From: DAOVXM01 sp963746255
GTDB taxonomy: Bacteria; Chloroflexota; Anaerolineae; Anaerolineales; UBA4823
Assembly: GCA_963746255.1 (NCBI GenBank)
Contig: CAVVAJ010000001.1
Coordinates: 682,001-746,000 of the forward strand
Length of the DNA stretch: 64,000 nucleotides
Direction: 5' to 3'
In this document: positions 17,619 to 27,824 of the stretch, piece after piece
Layout of the letters: every line of letters starts with the position of its first letter
How positions within the stretch are numbered: position 1 is the stretch's first letter
Notes under the pieces: model-generated
What the model saw: the letters and a program-made list of their open reading frames with translations, nothing else
What the model was told of the DNA's origin: nothing
The model's database searches: none
Made by a program: the position numbers and the translations under genes

Positions 17619-20600
17619 TTAATGGACAATCAGAGGTAAGTATATTCCACCTTGATAGATTATTTGATCCCAAATCACCAAGGAATTGTTCCCGGCTCCA
17701 TCCCTGAACTGCATATATACGGAGTACACACCTGTCGATCCCGGGTTCAACTCCCAGGGCAACTCCCCGACCAAAGGCTGCCACTCTGCGTTCGAGAAGC
17801 TCGGGTCATTAGATACACGTATCTTGATATCAGCGCTAATCTCGTTATAGGCGGCCGCGATTAGACTGCCGGAGTTCGGGTTTGAGGATGTCGCCAAGCC
17901 GTCCAGAGGCGTATCAGTCGCGCTGATATTCAAAATCACACCTTTATCGTATGTCATCTCAGCATCGTTGTTAATCATGAAATAACCACTGGGCGGATCC
18001 GGATCCGCACGCGGTACAACTGTGACTGGTTCCCCAAAATCGCCGATTGCAGAATCGACCACTGGGACCAATGTCACGGTAATAGGCATGTCGTTTGGTA
18101 AAGTAACTGTGAAATTGCCCGTATTTCCCAACCCAACGGGCTGACCTAATTCTCCGGGAATCTCTGAAATGAACGCGTACACATTTGTATGGGTAACGAC
18201 AGGTGTCCAATTCAACTTTATCCTGTTGTTCAACCCGGCAACACTGAAGTGTCTCAGGTGAGGAACAAGATCGTCTTCTGGTACGAGCGGGTTACGACCA
18301 CCGTAATATTCCGAGCTATCCAGTTCTCCACCCTTATCCGTGTCCGGTTGACAGGGGAGTGTCCCCAAAGTATATTCTAGATAGTTGTTCAATCCATCAT
18401 GATCGTTATCTGCAGAGGCATCATTCTCCTGGGTATTCAGCTTACAGCGTCTCTCCCAAGGATCAGGCATGCCATCCTTATCCAGATCATCGGCTTGAGG
18501 GCCATTGATCCAAATGCTGCCGTTCCATTCTCGGGTGAGATATTCTCCGCTGGTGGGGTCTTTCCACCATGCCAATAGACGGGCGTTGTAAGTGCCCCCA
18601 AAGGCAGTGTTGTAATAGGTATTCCCATAGATACCATCATTCGCTTTTCCATCACCATGCTGCCCGTCATCAAAAAGAAAACCTGCTACTATACCAACGG
18701 GCGATTCCACAACCGCCACGATCACCCCTTTTAGACCCCAGAATTCCGCGCCGGGTAAAGCTCCATTCTTCCCCATTAAGGTCGCCACAACCGGAACCGG
18801 GTCACCAGCCATACCTTGATTGTTGTTTATCGGCGGCAGAAAACGGGCGGTTAAATTAATATCTGTCTGCGCAGATATATTGACCATAAAATCAGCCGTA
18901 ACCGCGGTCGCTACCAATTTCTCGACAGGAGTTTGCGCGCACAGGTAATACCAATAATAGACAGCAATATTCCAAAATCCTTCTTCAGGATCGTTAACGA
19001 TGACGACATCATCATATAAAGAGTTGCGGATATCCCAATTACTGGGTGGAGGTATCCGGGGACTGACCGGACTTACTGCATAATAGGTTTGATCACCAGG
19101 TCGTTGAATATGGACCCTGCGAATATATCCGCAATAACTTCCTTCAAGTTCCGCGTCCTCCTGCTTGCCAGCAACGACGAAACGTACCTCATTGGCGCTA
19201 CCATCCACATATTGGCTGATTTCACGAACTTCATAAGCACCGGGATCGGCTGGAACATTCAAGAAGTTATTATGGTAGAGCCGTGCGGCATTTTGTCCTT
19301 TGGTTTCGTATAAATCGTACACATTGTCCAACCCCAACGGACCTGGGAGCATATCCGCAGTGATTTGTTGGATTACAGCATCTGATACGCCCATCTCGGA
19401 GAGCTGCTGTTGTATCTTCGCGCTGTCCTCAACAGCCTGGACTGCAGTGCCGCCGGTCGTCGGGACATATGTGTAGCTACCGCCGGTATCAGCCGCAATC
19501 TGCGCTAAGAGTTCTCCGGGGGCGTCATTCGAAAAGCGGATGGTGTCAACGACGACACCGGATGCAATCAGCTCCGAGCGGACATCTTCGTAGAGCGGAT
19601 TGACATTTTCGTCGCCATCGCTCAAGAGTATGATATGTTTGGGATTCTCATTGGTTGGGCCAGCAACCAGTTTGTTTTTGGCATCCACCAAACCAGCCCC
19701 AATGGGCGTCCAATCACGCGCCGTAATGGCACCAACCGCGGATTTGGCGGCATCAATCGTGCTAGAGCCGGTGACATCCGTTCGCCCCAAGTGGGTGCGG
19801 ATATCCAGGGCACAATCTCCTGTTCCATAAGGAAGCCCACAGCCGAGTGGATTGTTCCACGCCGAGAAAGATGTCACTGCGATGCGGTCACCCACCTGGA
19901 GCAAATCTGCCAGCACGGTGCCTGCTTTCTGGGCGTTTTCCAAGCGCGTCCCCTCGCCAATACCAACTTCCCACGACATTGATCCTGAACCATCGAAGAC
20001 CATTGCGAAATCTGTGTTGCCAGGTGCGACATACAGCAGGGCATTAGTCTCGGTATCACAAATTGATCCATCGAGGCAGACTTCAAAATCAACAAAGGTC
20101 GTTCCCATGGGTTTTTCGGGCGGCAGCATAATCGCCCAATACTCTTCCCCAACCTGCGAGAAGCTTCCCGGGACAATCGTGATCGCATCGCCACCTGCCG
20201 CTGCACTGATGCCATTTTCCACTAGACCTACCACCGGGTTGCCCCCGCTGGTTATCTTTATTCGCGCTAAGAAAGCAATTGGACTATCCGGCGCGCCTAC
20301 CAAGGCAAAGTTGGTTTGTTTGGGTTCAAGAATATCGAGAACGGGGTTGACACAGCTTATTGATACGTCATAGGCATAGGTATGCTCGAAGGCATTGACA
20401 CTGGCGACGATGCGATCATATACACCATGACCAGGGAACGTGCGGGAGAAATCTTCCCCCATCCAAGCTGCCCGCTCGACACTAGTCGAGCCAGCGGTGT
20501 CGGCAGCCATCAGGTTAATACCTAAATTCGCCCCACCGATCCCATCCACCGCGACAGTTACGTATGAACAACCGGCCTGCGGTTTTACCTGGTAGTAGCG

Positions 20601-21776
20601 ACCAGCCCAATCCTCAGGTGTAGCCTCCCCAGACCAGTTTTTTGTTCCGGTGGATATATTTTCATCTGCATAAAGCGCAATAGCTCCGTAATTAGGGCCA
20701 CTATCATCATCCAAGTACACCAATTCTGGTTGTGCGATAGGGTCAGCCCAATTCTTTGCCCAATTCGCGGCGAAGAAATCCAGGAACAGCCTTTCCTCCG
20801 AAATACCGGGCTTCAAAGTAGGAATCAGCGTATCTAATACATACAAAGTATCGGCAGCATCACAAGCGGCATAGTGGGAGCGTACTGCGTCCATATGGTG
20901 CTGGGGATCAGCAGGGGTCCACGAGGATCCTAATTGCTCGATGAAGTACTTGTTGTAGACATCCCAATAGGCTTTATCATAGAAACTGTCTTGTGGGTTA
21001 TAGCTTTTGACATAATCATTGAAAAGCTGACCATCTACGGCGGCATTAATCGAGTCCATCGCCAGGTCTGCATAGCCTTCGACAAATTCCGCAACCCCTG
21101 CAGCTGACCCATTATCATAGTTCGCCCGAAGGTAGGCATAACAACCATCGTTGAATGAATATTGCAAATAATGTTGGAATTCATGGTAAACGACTGCTTG
21201 GGCATTGCCGGCGCGAACTGTTGGTAAATCGATACCGATCCGGCACGAACCAGGATCAGCCCAGTAAGCAATTCCAGCCCATCCAACGCCATCCTCGAGT
21301 TGGACGTTGATACGGTTGCCGCAACCATTGTCATAGGGATGACGACCGAAGATCTCCCAGTATCGCTGCCAGGCTTCCCGAGCCCACTGGGCAACCTGCT
21401 GCGGTTGGGTGTCGTTATTGACCCAATGGGTGAGGTTGTAGGTCGTGCCATCCACGGTGCGTTGGACGGTGCTGACGTTGTTGGTGTACCAGACCCGGAC
21501 GGTTTTGGTAGTCCCACCAACGCTGAAGGTCTCATCGAAACACTCATCAAGGGTAACCCCGTCGATGACCGGACCACCAGCGCAAGGAGCATCTGGGGCG
21601 GTCAGAGCAGAATCAAATTCCACCAGCGTATCCATTGGATTCGAGTTTTCAGGCGCCCCTGCTGAACTTAACGCTGGGCGGGCACTTAATCCGACCAACA
21701 ATCCGGCCAGCACTAACCCTGAGCAGACGGTCAGTAATAATGTAATTATGCGCGACATAGAATTATGTGTTTTCAT
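17619..21776 (-). CDS. Giant secreted protein: HExxH peptidase-like domain, VWA domain, Ca-binding repeats
   Basis: A 1385-residue exported protein. Residues 1-37 form a signal peptide. The N-terminal domain has HEFQH (198-202) and, about 30 residues on, FVEGYADLA with Glu233, the layout of a gluzincin-type zinc peptidase. Near residue 600 a von Willebrand A domain begins with DFAMVFDGSGSMS, a complete MIDAS motif. A later stretch near 1140-1200 has thrombospondin type 3-like DxDxDG calcium motifs (DLDKDGMPD, DNDHDGLNN). The end is beta-rich, FN3-like, with no clear anchor. GGAGA lies just upstream of the ATG. Activity is predicted from motifs only; adhesion or surface proteolysis is plausible. 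Confidence 0.8.
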   Translation of the reverse strand: MKTHNSMSRIITLLLTVCSGLVLAGLLVGLSARPALSSAGAPENSNPMDTLVEFDSALTAPDAPCAGGPVIDGVTLDECFDETFSVGGTTKTVRVWYTNNVSTVQRTVDGTTYNLTHWVNNDTQPQQVAQWAREAWQRYWEIFGRHPYDNGCGNRINVQLEDGVGWAGIAYWADPGSCRIGIDLPTVRAGNAQAVVYHEFQHYLQYSFNDGCYAYLRANYDNGSAAGVAEFVEGYADLAMDSINAAVDGQLFNDYVKSYNPQDSFYDKAYWDVYNKYFIEQLGSSWTPADPQHHMDAVRSHYAACDAADTLYVLDTLIPTLKPGISEERLFLDFFAANWAKNWADPIAQPELVYLDDDSGPNYGAIALYADENISTGTKNWSGEATPEDWAGRYYQVKPQAGCSYVTVAVDGIGGANLGINLMAADTAGSTSVERAAWMGEDFSRTFPGHGVYDRIVASVNAFEHTYAYDVSISCVNPVLDILEPKQTNFALVGAPDSPIAFLARIKITSGGNPVVGLVENGISAAAGGDAITIVPGSFSQVGEEYWAIMLPPEKPMGTTFVDFEVCLDGSICDTETNALLYVAPGNTDFAMVFDGSGSMSWEVGIGEGTRLENAQKAGTVLADLLQVGDRIAVTSFSAWNNPLGCGLPYGTGDCALDIRTHLGRTDVTGSSTIDAAKSAVGAITARDWTPIGAGLVDAKNKLVAGPTNENPKHIILLSDGDENVNPLYEDVRSELIASGVVVDTIRFSNDAPGELLAQIAADTGGSYTYVPTTGGTAVQAVEDSAKIQQQLSEMGVSDAVIQQITADMLPGPLGLDNVYDLYETKGQNAARLYHNNFLNVPADPGAYEVREISQYVDGSANEVRFVVAGKQEDAELEGSYCGYIRRVHIQRPGDQTYYAVSPVSPRIPPPSNWDIRNSLYDDVVIVNDPEEGFWNIAVYYWYYLCAQTPVEKLVATAVTADFMVNISAQTDINLTARFLPPINNNQGMAGDPVPVVATLMGKNGALPGAEFWGLKGVIVAVVESPVGIVAGFLFDDGQHGDGKANDGIYGNTYYNTAFGGTYNARLLAWWKDPTSGEYLTREWNGSIWINGPQADDLDKDGMPDPWERRCKLNTQENDASADNDHDGLNNYLEYTLGTLPCQPDTDKGGELDSSEYYGGRNPLVPEDDLVPHLRHFSVAGLNNRIKLNWTPVVTHTNVYAFISEIPGELGQPVGLGNTGNFTVTLPNDMPITVTLVPVVDSAIGDFGEPVTVVPRADPDPPSGYFMINNDAEMTYDKGVILNISATDTPLDGLATSSNPNSGSLIAAAYNEISADIKIRVSNDPSFSNAEWQPLVGELPWELNPGSTGVYSVYMQFRDGAGNNSLVIWDQIIYQGGIYLPLIVH

Positions 21777-22121
21777 AACAATCTCCTATGTAAGGATCAA
21801 TGGATTGATAAGTTAGACAGACAGCTCTTGCATACTTGGTGTAAATATACGCGAGAATCAATCTACGTATATCAAGGGCGCGGATTTAATAAGCAATCGA
21901 GTTCTTGCTAATCGTCAAATTAATATATTCAGCCGTACCCAGTGACACTTGCATCCTGGGAAGATAATGTGTTAAATTCAACCTCGGCTTACCCAACCAG
22001 GACCAGGGCTATGTAAATGGGGGCGTTTACACCCTGCAGGCGAAAACAACTCGTTCTACTAACTTTAGCAAATTTTCTGGAATTGTCAACACAGAAGTCT
22101 CTCCCCCTGTATGCTGAGTGG

Positions 22122-22580
22122 TTATATTACGCTGTAATGCTTGTACTGTCCTTTCTTTGCTCTCGCAAGGCGTTTCTTACGGACTAAAGATTTGAGAGCT
22201 GTATGTACGGCGGGATCACCATAACGCCTGAATTTTCCGAAGATTTTGTCTTCGCTGCGAGGGATAGAACAGAATTGCAGGATTTCCTGTTCGAGCTGAT
22301 CCGTGACGGTTGGTAGCCGCCGGGTGGGATAGATAACGGTCATGCCGGGATTCCCCAACCGTTCGCCATGTATGACTTCCATATAATCAGGATAATTCTC
22401 CAAGAGGGCGCGCAAGCGCTTCCGGATCACGCCACCACTGCCGGAGGCACCATAGCCATGCACTACCGCAAACGGTTTCCGGGGGTACTTCTGGATCCAG
22501 CGATTGTAGAATTTGACAAACTCTGCCAGCGCTTCATGGGCTTTGTAACCATGTAAATCTAACTCCGGGTAGTCTCCCAT
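22122..22580 (-). CDS. Smr-domain protein with C-terminal winged-helix-like region
   Basis: A 152-residue protein. The N-terminal Smr domain (about residues 1-85) shows the two key motifs: LDLHGY near the start and VVHGYGASGSGG in the middle (the HGxG loop). Smr domains are nucleases or RNA-binding modules in MutS2 and stand-alone proteins. The remaining ~65 residues are basic and helical, resembling a small wHTH (DPAVHTALKSLVRKKRLARA). It diverges from the secreted-repeat gene across 193 bases. Target nucleic acid is unknown. Confidence 0.8.
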   Translation of the reverse strand: MGDYPELDLHGYKAHEALAEFVKFYNRWIQKYPRKPFAVVHGYGASGSGGVIRKRLRALLENYPDYMEVIHGERLGNPGMTVIYPTRRLPTVTDQLEQEILQFCSIPRSEDKIFGKFRRYGDPAVHTALKSLVRKKRLARAKKGQYKHYSVI

Positions 22581-22773
22581 AGGGGTAATTATATATTAAG
22601 CCTAAATGAGTGATATAATTAAGACGCATACAGAAATCCTCGCCCTATAAATAATGCATGCTTCCTGCAACATCAGTGCGCGTCTTATAACCATACTGCC
22701 AGAGTCCCTGGTGGCGGGCGGCCGTGCGTGACATACTGTCACGCTTGTCTCGATTAACCTCGGAGGTACAAAT

Positions 22774-24897
22774 ATGAACCGCACCCTTCAGTTCGCGCTA
22801 ATTTTTCTTCTCGTCGCTACCGGCCCGCTCTTCTTACCGCGCACCTCTTTCAGCCAAGCACAAACCTTGGATGAACCGGTTGATGATCCCCCAGATCAGA
22901 AATTATTTATGCCGCTGATCAGTATATCCCGGAACTACAGCATTTACGGGCAGGTAAAAGATTCCGCCGGTGAACCGGTCGAAGGTGTGACTATTATCGA
23001 CCAAAATGGACACCAGTCGGTAACTAAATCCGATGGCAACTACAGGTTGAGCAATTTATCGCCGGGCAATTACGCCCTAGCTCCTAGCGCCCGTGGATTG
23101 CTCTTCAATCCCACGCTTACCGAAGTGGAATTGGCCTCTGCTGATGCAGTACAGGACTTCACTGCCCTGACAGCCTGCAGCGATGCCATCGTCAATGGGG
23201 GATTTGAGACCAACGATGCCTGGCAGTTTCCAGCAACGACGTATACGGCTGGCTATAGCACAGCTGCCGCCCACAGCGGGCTCCGCTCGGCGCGCACCGG
23301 GATAACAAATCCGCAGGATAACCGCTACAGTTACTCATCTGCGCGCCAATATGTCAGCATACCCGCGGATGTCGATACGGCGCTTCTGCGGGTGTGGCTT
23401 TACCCGACGAGCGGTGAAGTATTCACCAGCGTAGCTGCTGAGATCGATATCCAACCGCTGCCAGCGCGTCCCAGCAGTGCAGAACTGGAGCTCGAAACTC
23501 TAGCCGGTGATGTGCAGTACGTCATGATCCTGGATCCGGGCATCAACCCCACAGATCCAGTCGATGATACGCTGCTTGAAACTCTGCTGTGGATGCGCAG
23601 CGATGCCCAGCAATGGCAGGTTTACGATTTCAATGTCAGCAAGTACGCCGGTCGAGCCATTAAATTACAGGTCGGAACATACAATGACGGCTACGGCGGC
23701 GTCAGTGCCCTGTACGCGGATGATATCTCGCTGGAGTTGTGCGATGATGGCACGCTGCCACCGGTGGAACCACCACCCACACCCACCTGTCAAAACTATA
23801 TTCAGAATGCCGGTTTTGAATATTTCAGCGATTGGGGAATTCCGATCACAACGTACCCGGCATCCTACTCCACCGCCCAGGCACACACTGGTGTGCAATC
23901 GATGCGCACGGGAATTGTGAATTCAGCGGCCAACAAATACAGCTATTCCGATGCATACCAGGTCATAAAAATACCCAGCAATGCCACACAAGCGATCCTG
24001 ACAACCTATCTCTACATGCTCAGTGACGAAGTGACAACAAGCGGCATTCTTGCCGATCCCCTGCCGGAGGTACCGCGCGAGCAGGTCTTTGGCGAAGCGG
24101 TCCTAGCCGGGGATGTTCAATATGTGCTCGTACTTAACGAATATGGCTACGTGGTTGAGACGCTGCTCTGGAAACTGAAGGATACCCACGCGTGGAATTA
24201 CTGGCAGTTTGACCTGCTCAAATATCGCGACCAGACAATCCGGCTGCAGATCGGGACATATAACGATGGTGGGGGTGGGATCACGTCGATGTATGTCGAT
24301 GATGTGATCCTGGATGTGTGTTCAACAACGACACCTCCCACCCCTACGCCGACACCACCGCCACCAGGTACGTGCACTGAAGCCTTGTTGAATAACGGCT
24401 TTGAGAGCAGCAGCGATTGGGGCATCCCGATTACTGCCTATACCGCGGGGTACTCAACCGAGCAGGCCAAGAACGGCCTGCAGTCGATGCGCACTGGCAT
24501 CGTCTACAGCGCACACAACCGCTACAGCTATTCAGACGCCTACCAGCTAACAAAAATCCCGCTTTCAGCAAGTAGCGCGACCCTAGGGATCAATATTTAC
24601 CAATACTCAACTGAGGCAACGACCCTAGCAAGCACCGAAGCCCCGACTTCTTCGCTGATGAGCACCCTAGCGGAGGGAGGGGATGTGCAGTATATCTTAC
24701 TGTTAGACTGGTATGGGAACTGGATCGATACCTTGTATTGGAAACGTAAGAACACCCAGGCCTGGAACTACCACCAATTCGATCTCGGAAGGTATGCAGG
24801 AGATTACATCCGACTGCAGTTCGGCACCTATAATGACGGTTGGGGAGGCGTCACTGCGATGTATGCAGATGATGCATCCCTGCAGGTTTGCCAATAA
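22774..24897 (+). CDS. Secreted protein: carboxypeptidase-regulatory-like domain plus three repeated domains
   Basis: A 707-residue exported protein with a signal peptide (about 1-28), a CarboxypepD_reg-like beta domain (about 50-118; VKDSAGEPVEGVTI, LSPGNYALAP), then three copies of a ~175-residue beta domain starting at about 131, 338 and 534. Each copy opens with an N-G-F-E / W / YSTAxAHxGxxSxRTGI pattern and ends with LQxGTYNDGxGGVxxxYxDD. Proline-threonine linkers (VEPPPTPT, TPTPTPPPPG) separate the copies. The pattern resembles MAM/jelly-roll binding modules of bacterial exoenzymes such as the immune inhibitor A family. No catalytic site is seen, so binding is likely. GGAGG precedes the ATG. 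Confidence 0.8.
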   Translation: MNRTLQFALIFLLVATGPLFLPRTSFSQAQTLDEPVDDPPDQKLFMPLISISRNYSIYGQVKDSAGEPVEGVTIIDQNGHQSVTKSDGNYRLSNLSPGNYALAPSARGLLFNPTLTEVELASADAVQDFTALTACSDAIVNGGFETNDAWQFPATTYTAGYSTAAAHSGLRSARTGITNPQDNRYSYSSARQYVSIPADVDTALLRVWLYPTSGEVFTSVAAEIDIQPLPARPSSAELELETLAGDVQYVMILDPGINPTDPVDDTLLETLLWMRSDAQQWQVYDFNVSKYAGRAIKLQVGTYNDGYGGVSALYADDISLELCDDGTLPPVEPPPTPTCQNYIQNAGFEYFSDWGIPITTYPASYSTAQAHTGVQSMRTGIVNSAANKYSYSDAYQVIKIPSNATQAILTTYLYMLSDEVTTSGILADPLPEVPREQVFGEAVLAGDVQYVLVLNEYGYVVETLLWKLKDTHAWNYWQFDLLKYRDQTIRLQIGTYNDGGGGITSMYVDDVILDVCSTTTPPTPTPTPPPPGTCTEALLNNGFESSSDWGIPITAYTAGYSTEQAKNGLQSMRTGIVYSAHNRYSYSDAYQLTKIPLSASSATLGINIYQYSTEATTLASTEAPTSSLMSTLAEGGDVQYILLLDWYGNWIDTLYWKRKNTQAWNYHQFDLGRYAGDYIRLQFGTYNDGWGGVTAMYADDASLQVCQ

Positions 24898-24917
24898 TCT
24901 TCAACCAGCCCCTTGCG

Positions 24918-24957
24918 TACACCCCCGGCAGCATGACAACCGGGGGTGTAGTTTTTT
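24918..24957 (+). terminator. Strong intrinsic terminator
   Basis: TACACCCCCGG (24918-24928) pairs with CCGGGGGTGTA (24940-24950), followed by a run of six T at 24952-24957. It closes the secreted-repeat gene. Confidence 0.9.
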
Positions 24958-25106
24958 ATCGAATTGCTAAGTTTAATTTATCGGGGCTCGGAAAGCCATA
25001 ATTATTTGATTTTGGATCATTTTTCAGGTATATATATAAAAAGAAGGTTTAGGCAGCGTTATGATATTATCCGTATACTGATGGGACTTTTACGGGAGGT
25101 GGACAG

Positions 25107-25373
25107 ATGGGAGAACAAATCGGCGAAGTGACGCACTTTTACGACCGTATCTCTGTGGCAGTAATCCAACTCAGCGGCGATTTGAAGATCGGGGAGCGGA
25201 TTGCCATCATCGGTCATACGACCGAATTTTCCCAAACAGTGGAATCGATGCAGGTCAACCACCTGCCCATCGAATCGGCCGGCGCGGGTGATGAGATTGC
25301 GCTTAAGGTATGGGACTTTGTGCGGAGAGGCGACCTGGTGTACAGAGATGTAGAGACTGGTCCAAAAGGTTGA
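25107..25373 (+). CDS. Stand-alone translation-factor domain-2-like protein
   Basis: An 88-residue protein resembling domain 2 of translational GTPases, the family annotated as translation elongation factor-like protein. It has a compact beta-barrel pattern: VTHFYDRISVAVIQLSG, LKIGERIAIIG, then VESMQVNHLPIESAGAGDEIALKV, as in EF-Tu/IF2 domain 2. There is no G domain. A GGGAGGTGGACAG stretch just upstream supports the ATG at 25107. The gene stands alone. What such stand-alone domains do is not known. Confidence 0.75.
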   Translation: MGEQIGEVTHFYDRISVAVIQLSGDLKIGERIAIIGHTTEFSQTVESMQVNHLPIESAGAGDEIALKVWDFVRRGDLVYRDVETGPKG

Positions 25374-25575
25374 TCTAACCGCAGATGCAGAGACTCTTCT
25401 GCGCAGTCTCAAAACCGATCTCCGCAACAAGCGCGGGTAAACTCGACCAGGTTCAAGCGGCGCGCCCCTCGTTACCCCAGGGTCACTTTAGAATCCAACA
25501 CACATTGCATATCGGTTTGCGTTACTTGCCGGGGGTGGGACTTGGCGACTCCATTGTCAGCAAAGCACCCTTCGG

Positions 25576-25600
25576 AAAAAATCTGGCCTTTTGGGCCAGA
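25576..25600 (-). terminator. Intrinsic terminator of the MBL hydrolase gene
   Basis: TCTGGCC (25582-25588) pairs with GGCCAGA (25594-25600). On the minus strand the hairpin is followed by a T-tract (the A-run at 25576-25581). It lies about 160 bases past the stop of the gene at 25764; the rest of 25374-25763 shows no supported gene. Confidence 0.75.
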
Positions 25601-25763
25601 ATCCCCCCGGTCAAGTGCACGCTTTTTTTATCTGGCTTGACTTAACGGAACTAACCTCCAGTTGTCTCCCACGTTCGGGAGCAAGAAATTTCACGGCTGG
25701 CTTTTCAAGAAAGTTAGAACCAACCCTCGTGCCAAATTGTTCATGCTTATTATTGAGATTGGT

Positions 25764-26930
25764 TCAATCATCGCTGGTAGGCTTTAGCTTTTTCAGCGCA
25801 TCAATTGCAGAAGGTATATTGGAGTCTAATGATAAAGCCTTCTCAAAGTTTTCGATAGCAAGCTCTTCAACCCCGCTAGCCATGTAAGCTTCGCCAAGAC
25901 TGTCAAAGGGGTTTGCAGATCGTGGATAGGCCTGGATATTTAATTTGAACACTTCTATGGCTGCCTCTTTCATATCTCGCCAAAGAAGTTGATATCCAAG
26001 CATATTCAAATCATTCTCGGTAAAATTGTAAGAATCTGGCTGGTGGTTTTTTAATTCCTGGTATTGCTCAATGGCGGCTTCAATACCTTTATCCATGATC
26101 GTATAGGTAAGAGTTTCTGATATTGATTTTTTCCCTTGACCCGATAGACTCTCGTAAGCTTGTGTGATCCAGGCTTCACTGGATACTAGGGTACTGCTCC
26201 ATTTTGCCCAATCTTTCAATATATCTTCTGAAACCATTTCTTGTGCATTCTTCCCAACAGCTATTCCCTGCTTAATCAAATCTGTCGTACTAACAGCCAT
26301 TCGATAGTGCTCCCTCAAATCGCCCAGAGTGTAATCGCGACCGTGCCCGGTAATTAGTTTTACATCGGCCGGGAACTGCTCTATCAGCTTTCCAAGGCTT
26401 TCGATGTATTGTTCGGTGTTTCCACCCCGTGCCAGGTCCAGCGGAGGAAATGTATCCGAGAGGACGAGATCTCCCAGACAAACAACTCCCGAATTGATAA
26501 AATAGACGGCCATATCACTATCGGTATGCCCCGGCGCGGGGATGATCTTGATGTCTTCTCCATTAAAGCGTAAAGATAGCTCGTTTTCGAGAGTGATGGT
26601 GGGTAACTCTTGTCCAGGGAGTGCACCTAATGCATAGTATTTCCCGGCCAGTTCGTCTCTTGTGTTCTTATGGGCAATCAGTGTGGCCTTTTCACCAAGA
26701 AGTCCCCTTCCACCAATGTGATCGGCATGGTGATGGGTGATGATGATCAATTTCACGATGCCATCATCCAGTTCGCTTACCCTTTTATTTAATTCTTCAG
26801 CAGTCTGAGCCCACCCCGTATCAACCAGCAAGATGTTATCCACCCCTGTACAAACTACCAGATTAACGGTGAACTCATTGTTAGATAACGTAAACTTGTG
26901 GAGCGTGTCGGAAATTTTTTCGACTTGCAT
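25764..26930 (-). CDS. MBL-fold metallo-hydrolase with C-terminal TPR region
   Basis: A 388-residue protein. The N-terminal ~230 residues form a metallo-beta-lactamase fold with the HHHADHIGG metal motif, a later PAPGHTDSD histidine/aspartate, and GHGRDY near its end. The remaining part is helical with TPR-like repeats (YQLLWRDMKEAAIEVFKLN, then PFDSLGEAYMASGVEELAIENFEKAL), as in many secreted-type MBL proteins of uncertain role. The ATG at 26930 is chosen because AGGAGG lies six bases upstream; the frame opens earlier at 26960. No signal peptide. Substrate is unknown. Confidence 0.85.
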   Translation of the reverse strand: MQVEKISDTLHKFTLSNNEFTVNLVVCTGVDNILLVDTGWAQTAEELNKRVSELDDGIVKLIIITHHHADHIGGRGLLGEKATLIAHKNTRDELAGKYYALGALPGQELPTITLENELSLRFNGEDIKIIPAPGHTDSDMAVYFINSGVVCLGDLVLSDTFPPLDLARGGNTEQYIESLGKLIEQFPADVKLITGHGRDYTLGDLREHYRMAVSTTDLIKQGIAVGKNAQEMVSEDILKDWAKWSSTLVSSEAWITQAYESLSGQGKKSISETLTYTIMDKGIEAAIEQYQELKNHQPDSYNFTENDLNMLGYQLLWRDMKEAAIEVFKLNIQAYPRSANPFDSLGEAYMASGVEELAIENFEKALSLDSNIPSAIDALKKLKPTSDD

Positions 26931-27198
26931 CGTGTCCTCCTGAGACAAAGATTGCATCATCTCCTAACAGTTTAGGGCTTTCGCAAGATCTACTGGATGA
27001 CATGGCTTTTGTTACCTATAAAAATGTCAATGCATATTCACGAATAGATATTGCAAGCCGGCTAACGGAAGAGCTTACCCGCCGCCGTTTTTGCACTTTA
27101 AGGTATTATTACCAATACCTCAAAAAGCATTATGCCGCCGATTCCCCACGCCGCAAGCGGTCGGAGTGCAGTGGGGTTAGGTATCAATTTTTCACTCC

Positions 27199-27798
27199 TT
27201 AATCATTACCCTTAACAAATTCAATTTTGTTCACCTTCTTTGTATTGGTATATACTCCTGGGCCATCAACAATATATATTTCATTAAAATCTTCATTAAT
27301 TCGCTTTGCATTGTTGAGAATAAAATCCTGACCATTCAAATTTGGATCGAATTGATACTCAGATATCCAACCTAAATAGATTGAACCGTCATTCAGATAA
27401 ACTACTGCTCAATCATTTTTAGTAGGTGAATTAACTTTTTGCCAAATCGAATCTGGTTCCTTGGCGAGCCACGACAATTTTTGATAATATTGAGCTAATG
27501 AACTTCTATCCTTTTGCTGAAATACCGCTAGGTATCCCGCAATGATACCGCCAATAATTTGGGCAATAATATATTTCCTATTTGTTAATCCTGGATTTGT
27601 TGATTGCAACCAATTAGCGAAATAATTTTCATCAAGATATTGAACAACACTGATAATTATGAGAGCACATATAACACTTTTCGCTATTTGAGTAAAGCTA
27701 TTTCTTTCCTTCGCTGGAAAGTAATAGCTATATAATTCAACAACTAAGAATCCAGGAGCAATATAGAGTAAGAATTCTAATAGGTTTTCAGTAGGCAT
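27199..27798 (-). pseudogene. DUF6338-like membrane protein interrupted by an in-frame TGA
   Basis: The first 129 residues have an N-terminal membrane segment (LLYIAPGFLVVELYSYY), two more hydrophobic segments, and a helix ending at a TGA (27411-27409). The same frame then runs on for 69 codons: AVVYLNDGSIYLGWISEY, FDPNLNGQDFILNNA, to a TAA at 27201-27199. That tail matches the C-terminal beta part of DUF6338 proteins, where a Trp often sits just before the VxLKDG-like strand. The TGA is therefore most simply a TGG-to-TGA change, by mutation or sequencing error. The context is not a selenocysteine site. A 50-residue gene lies 26 bases upstream. Confidence 0.65.
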
Positions 27799-27824
27799 GT
27801 TATAACAAAACCCTCAATGGATAA

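Noticed and set aside
25374..25763. Plus-strand 86-residue frame near 25385-25645
   Set aside because: Overlaps the terminator of the opposite gene and lacks a ribosome site and family match.
27002..27202. Plus-strand 66-residue frame in the AT-rich patch
   Set aside because: No ribosome site, biased composition, and it lies across hairpins and opposite the DUF6338 end; probably non-coding.
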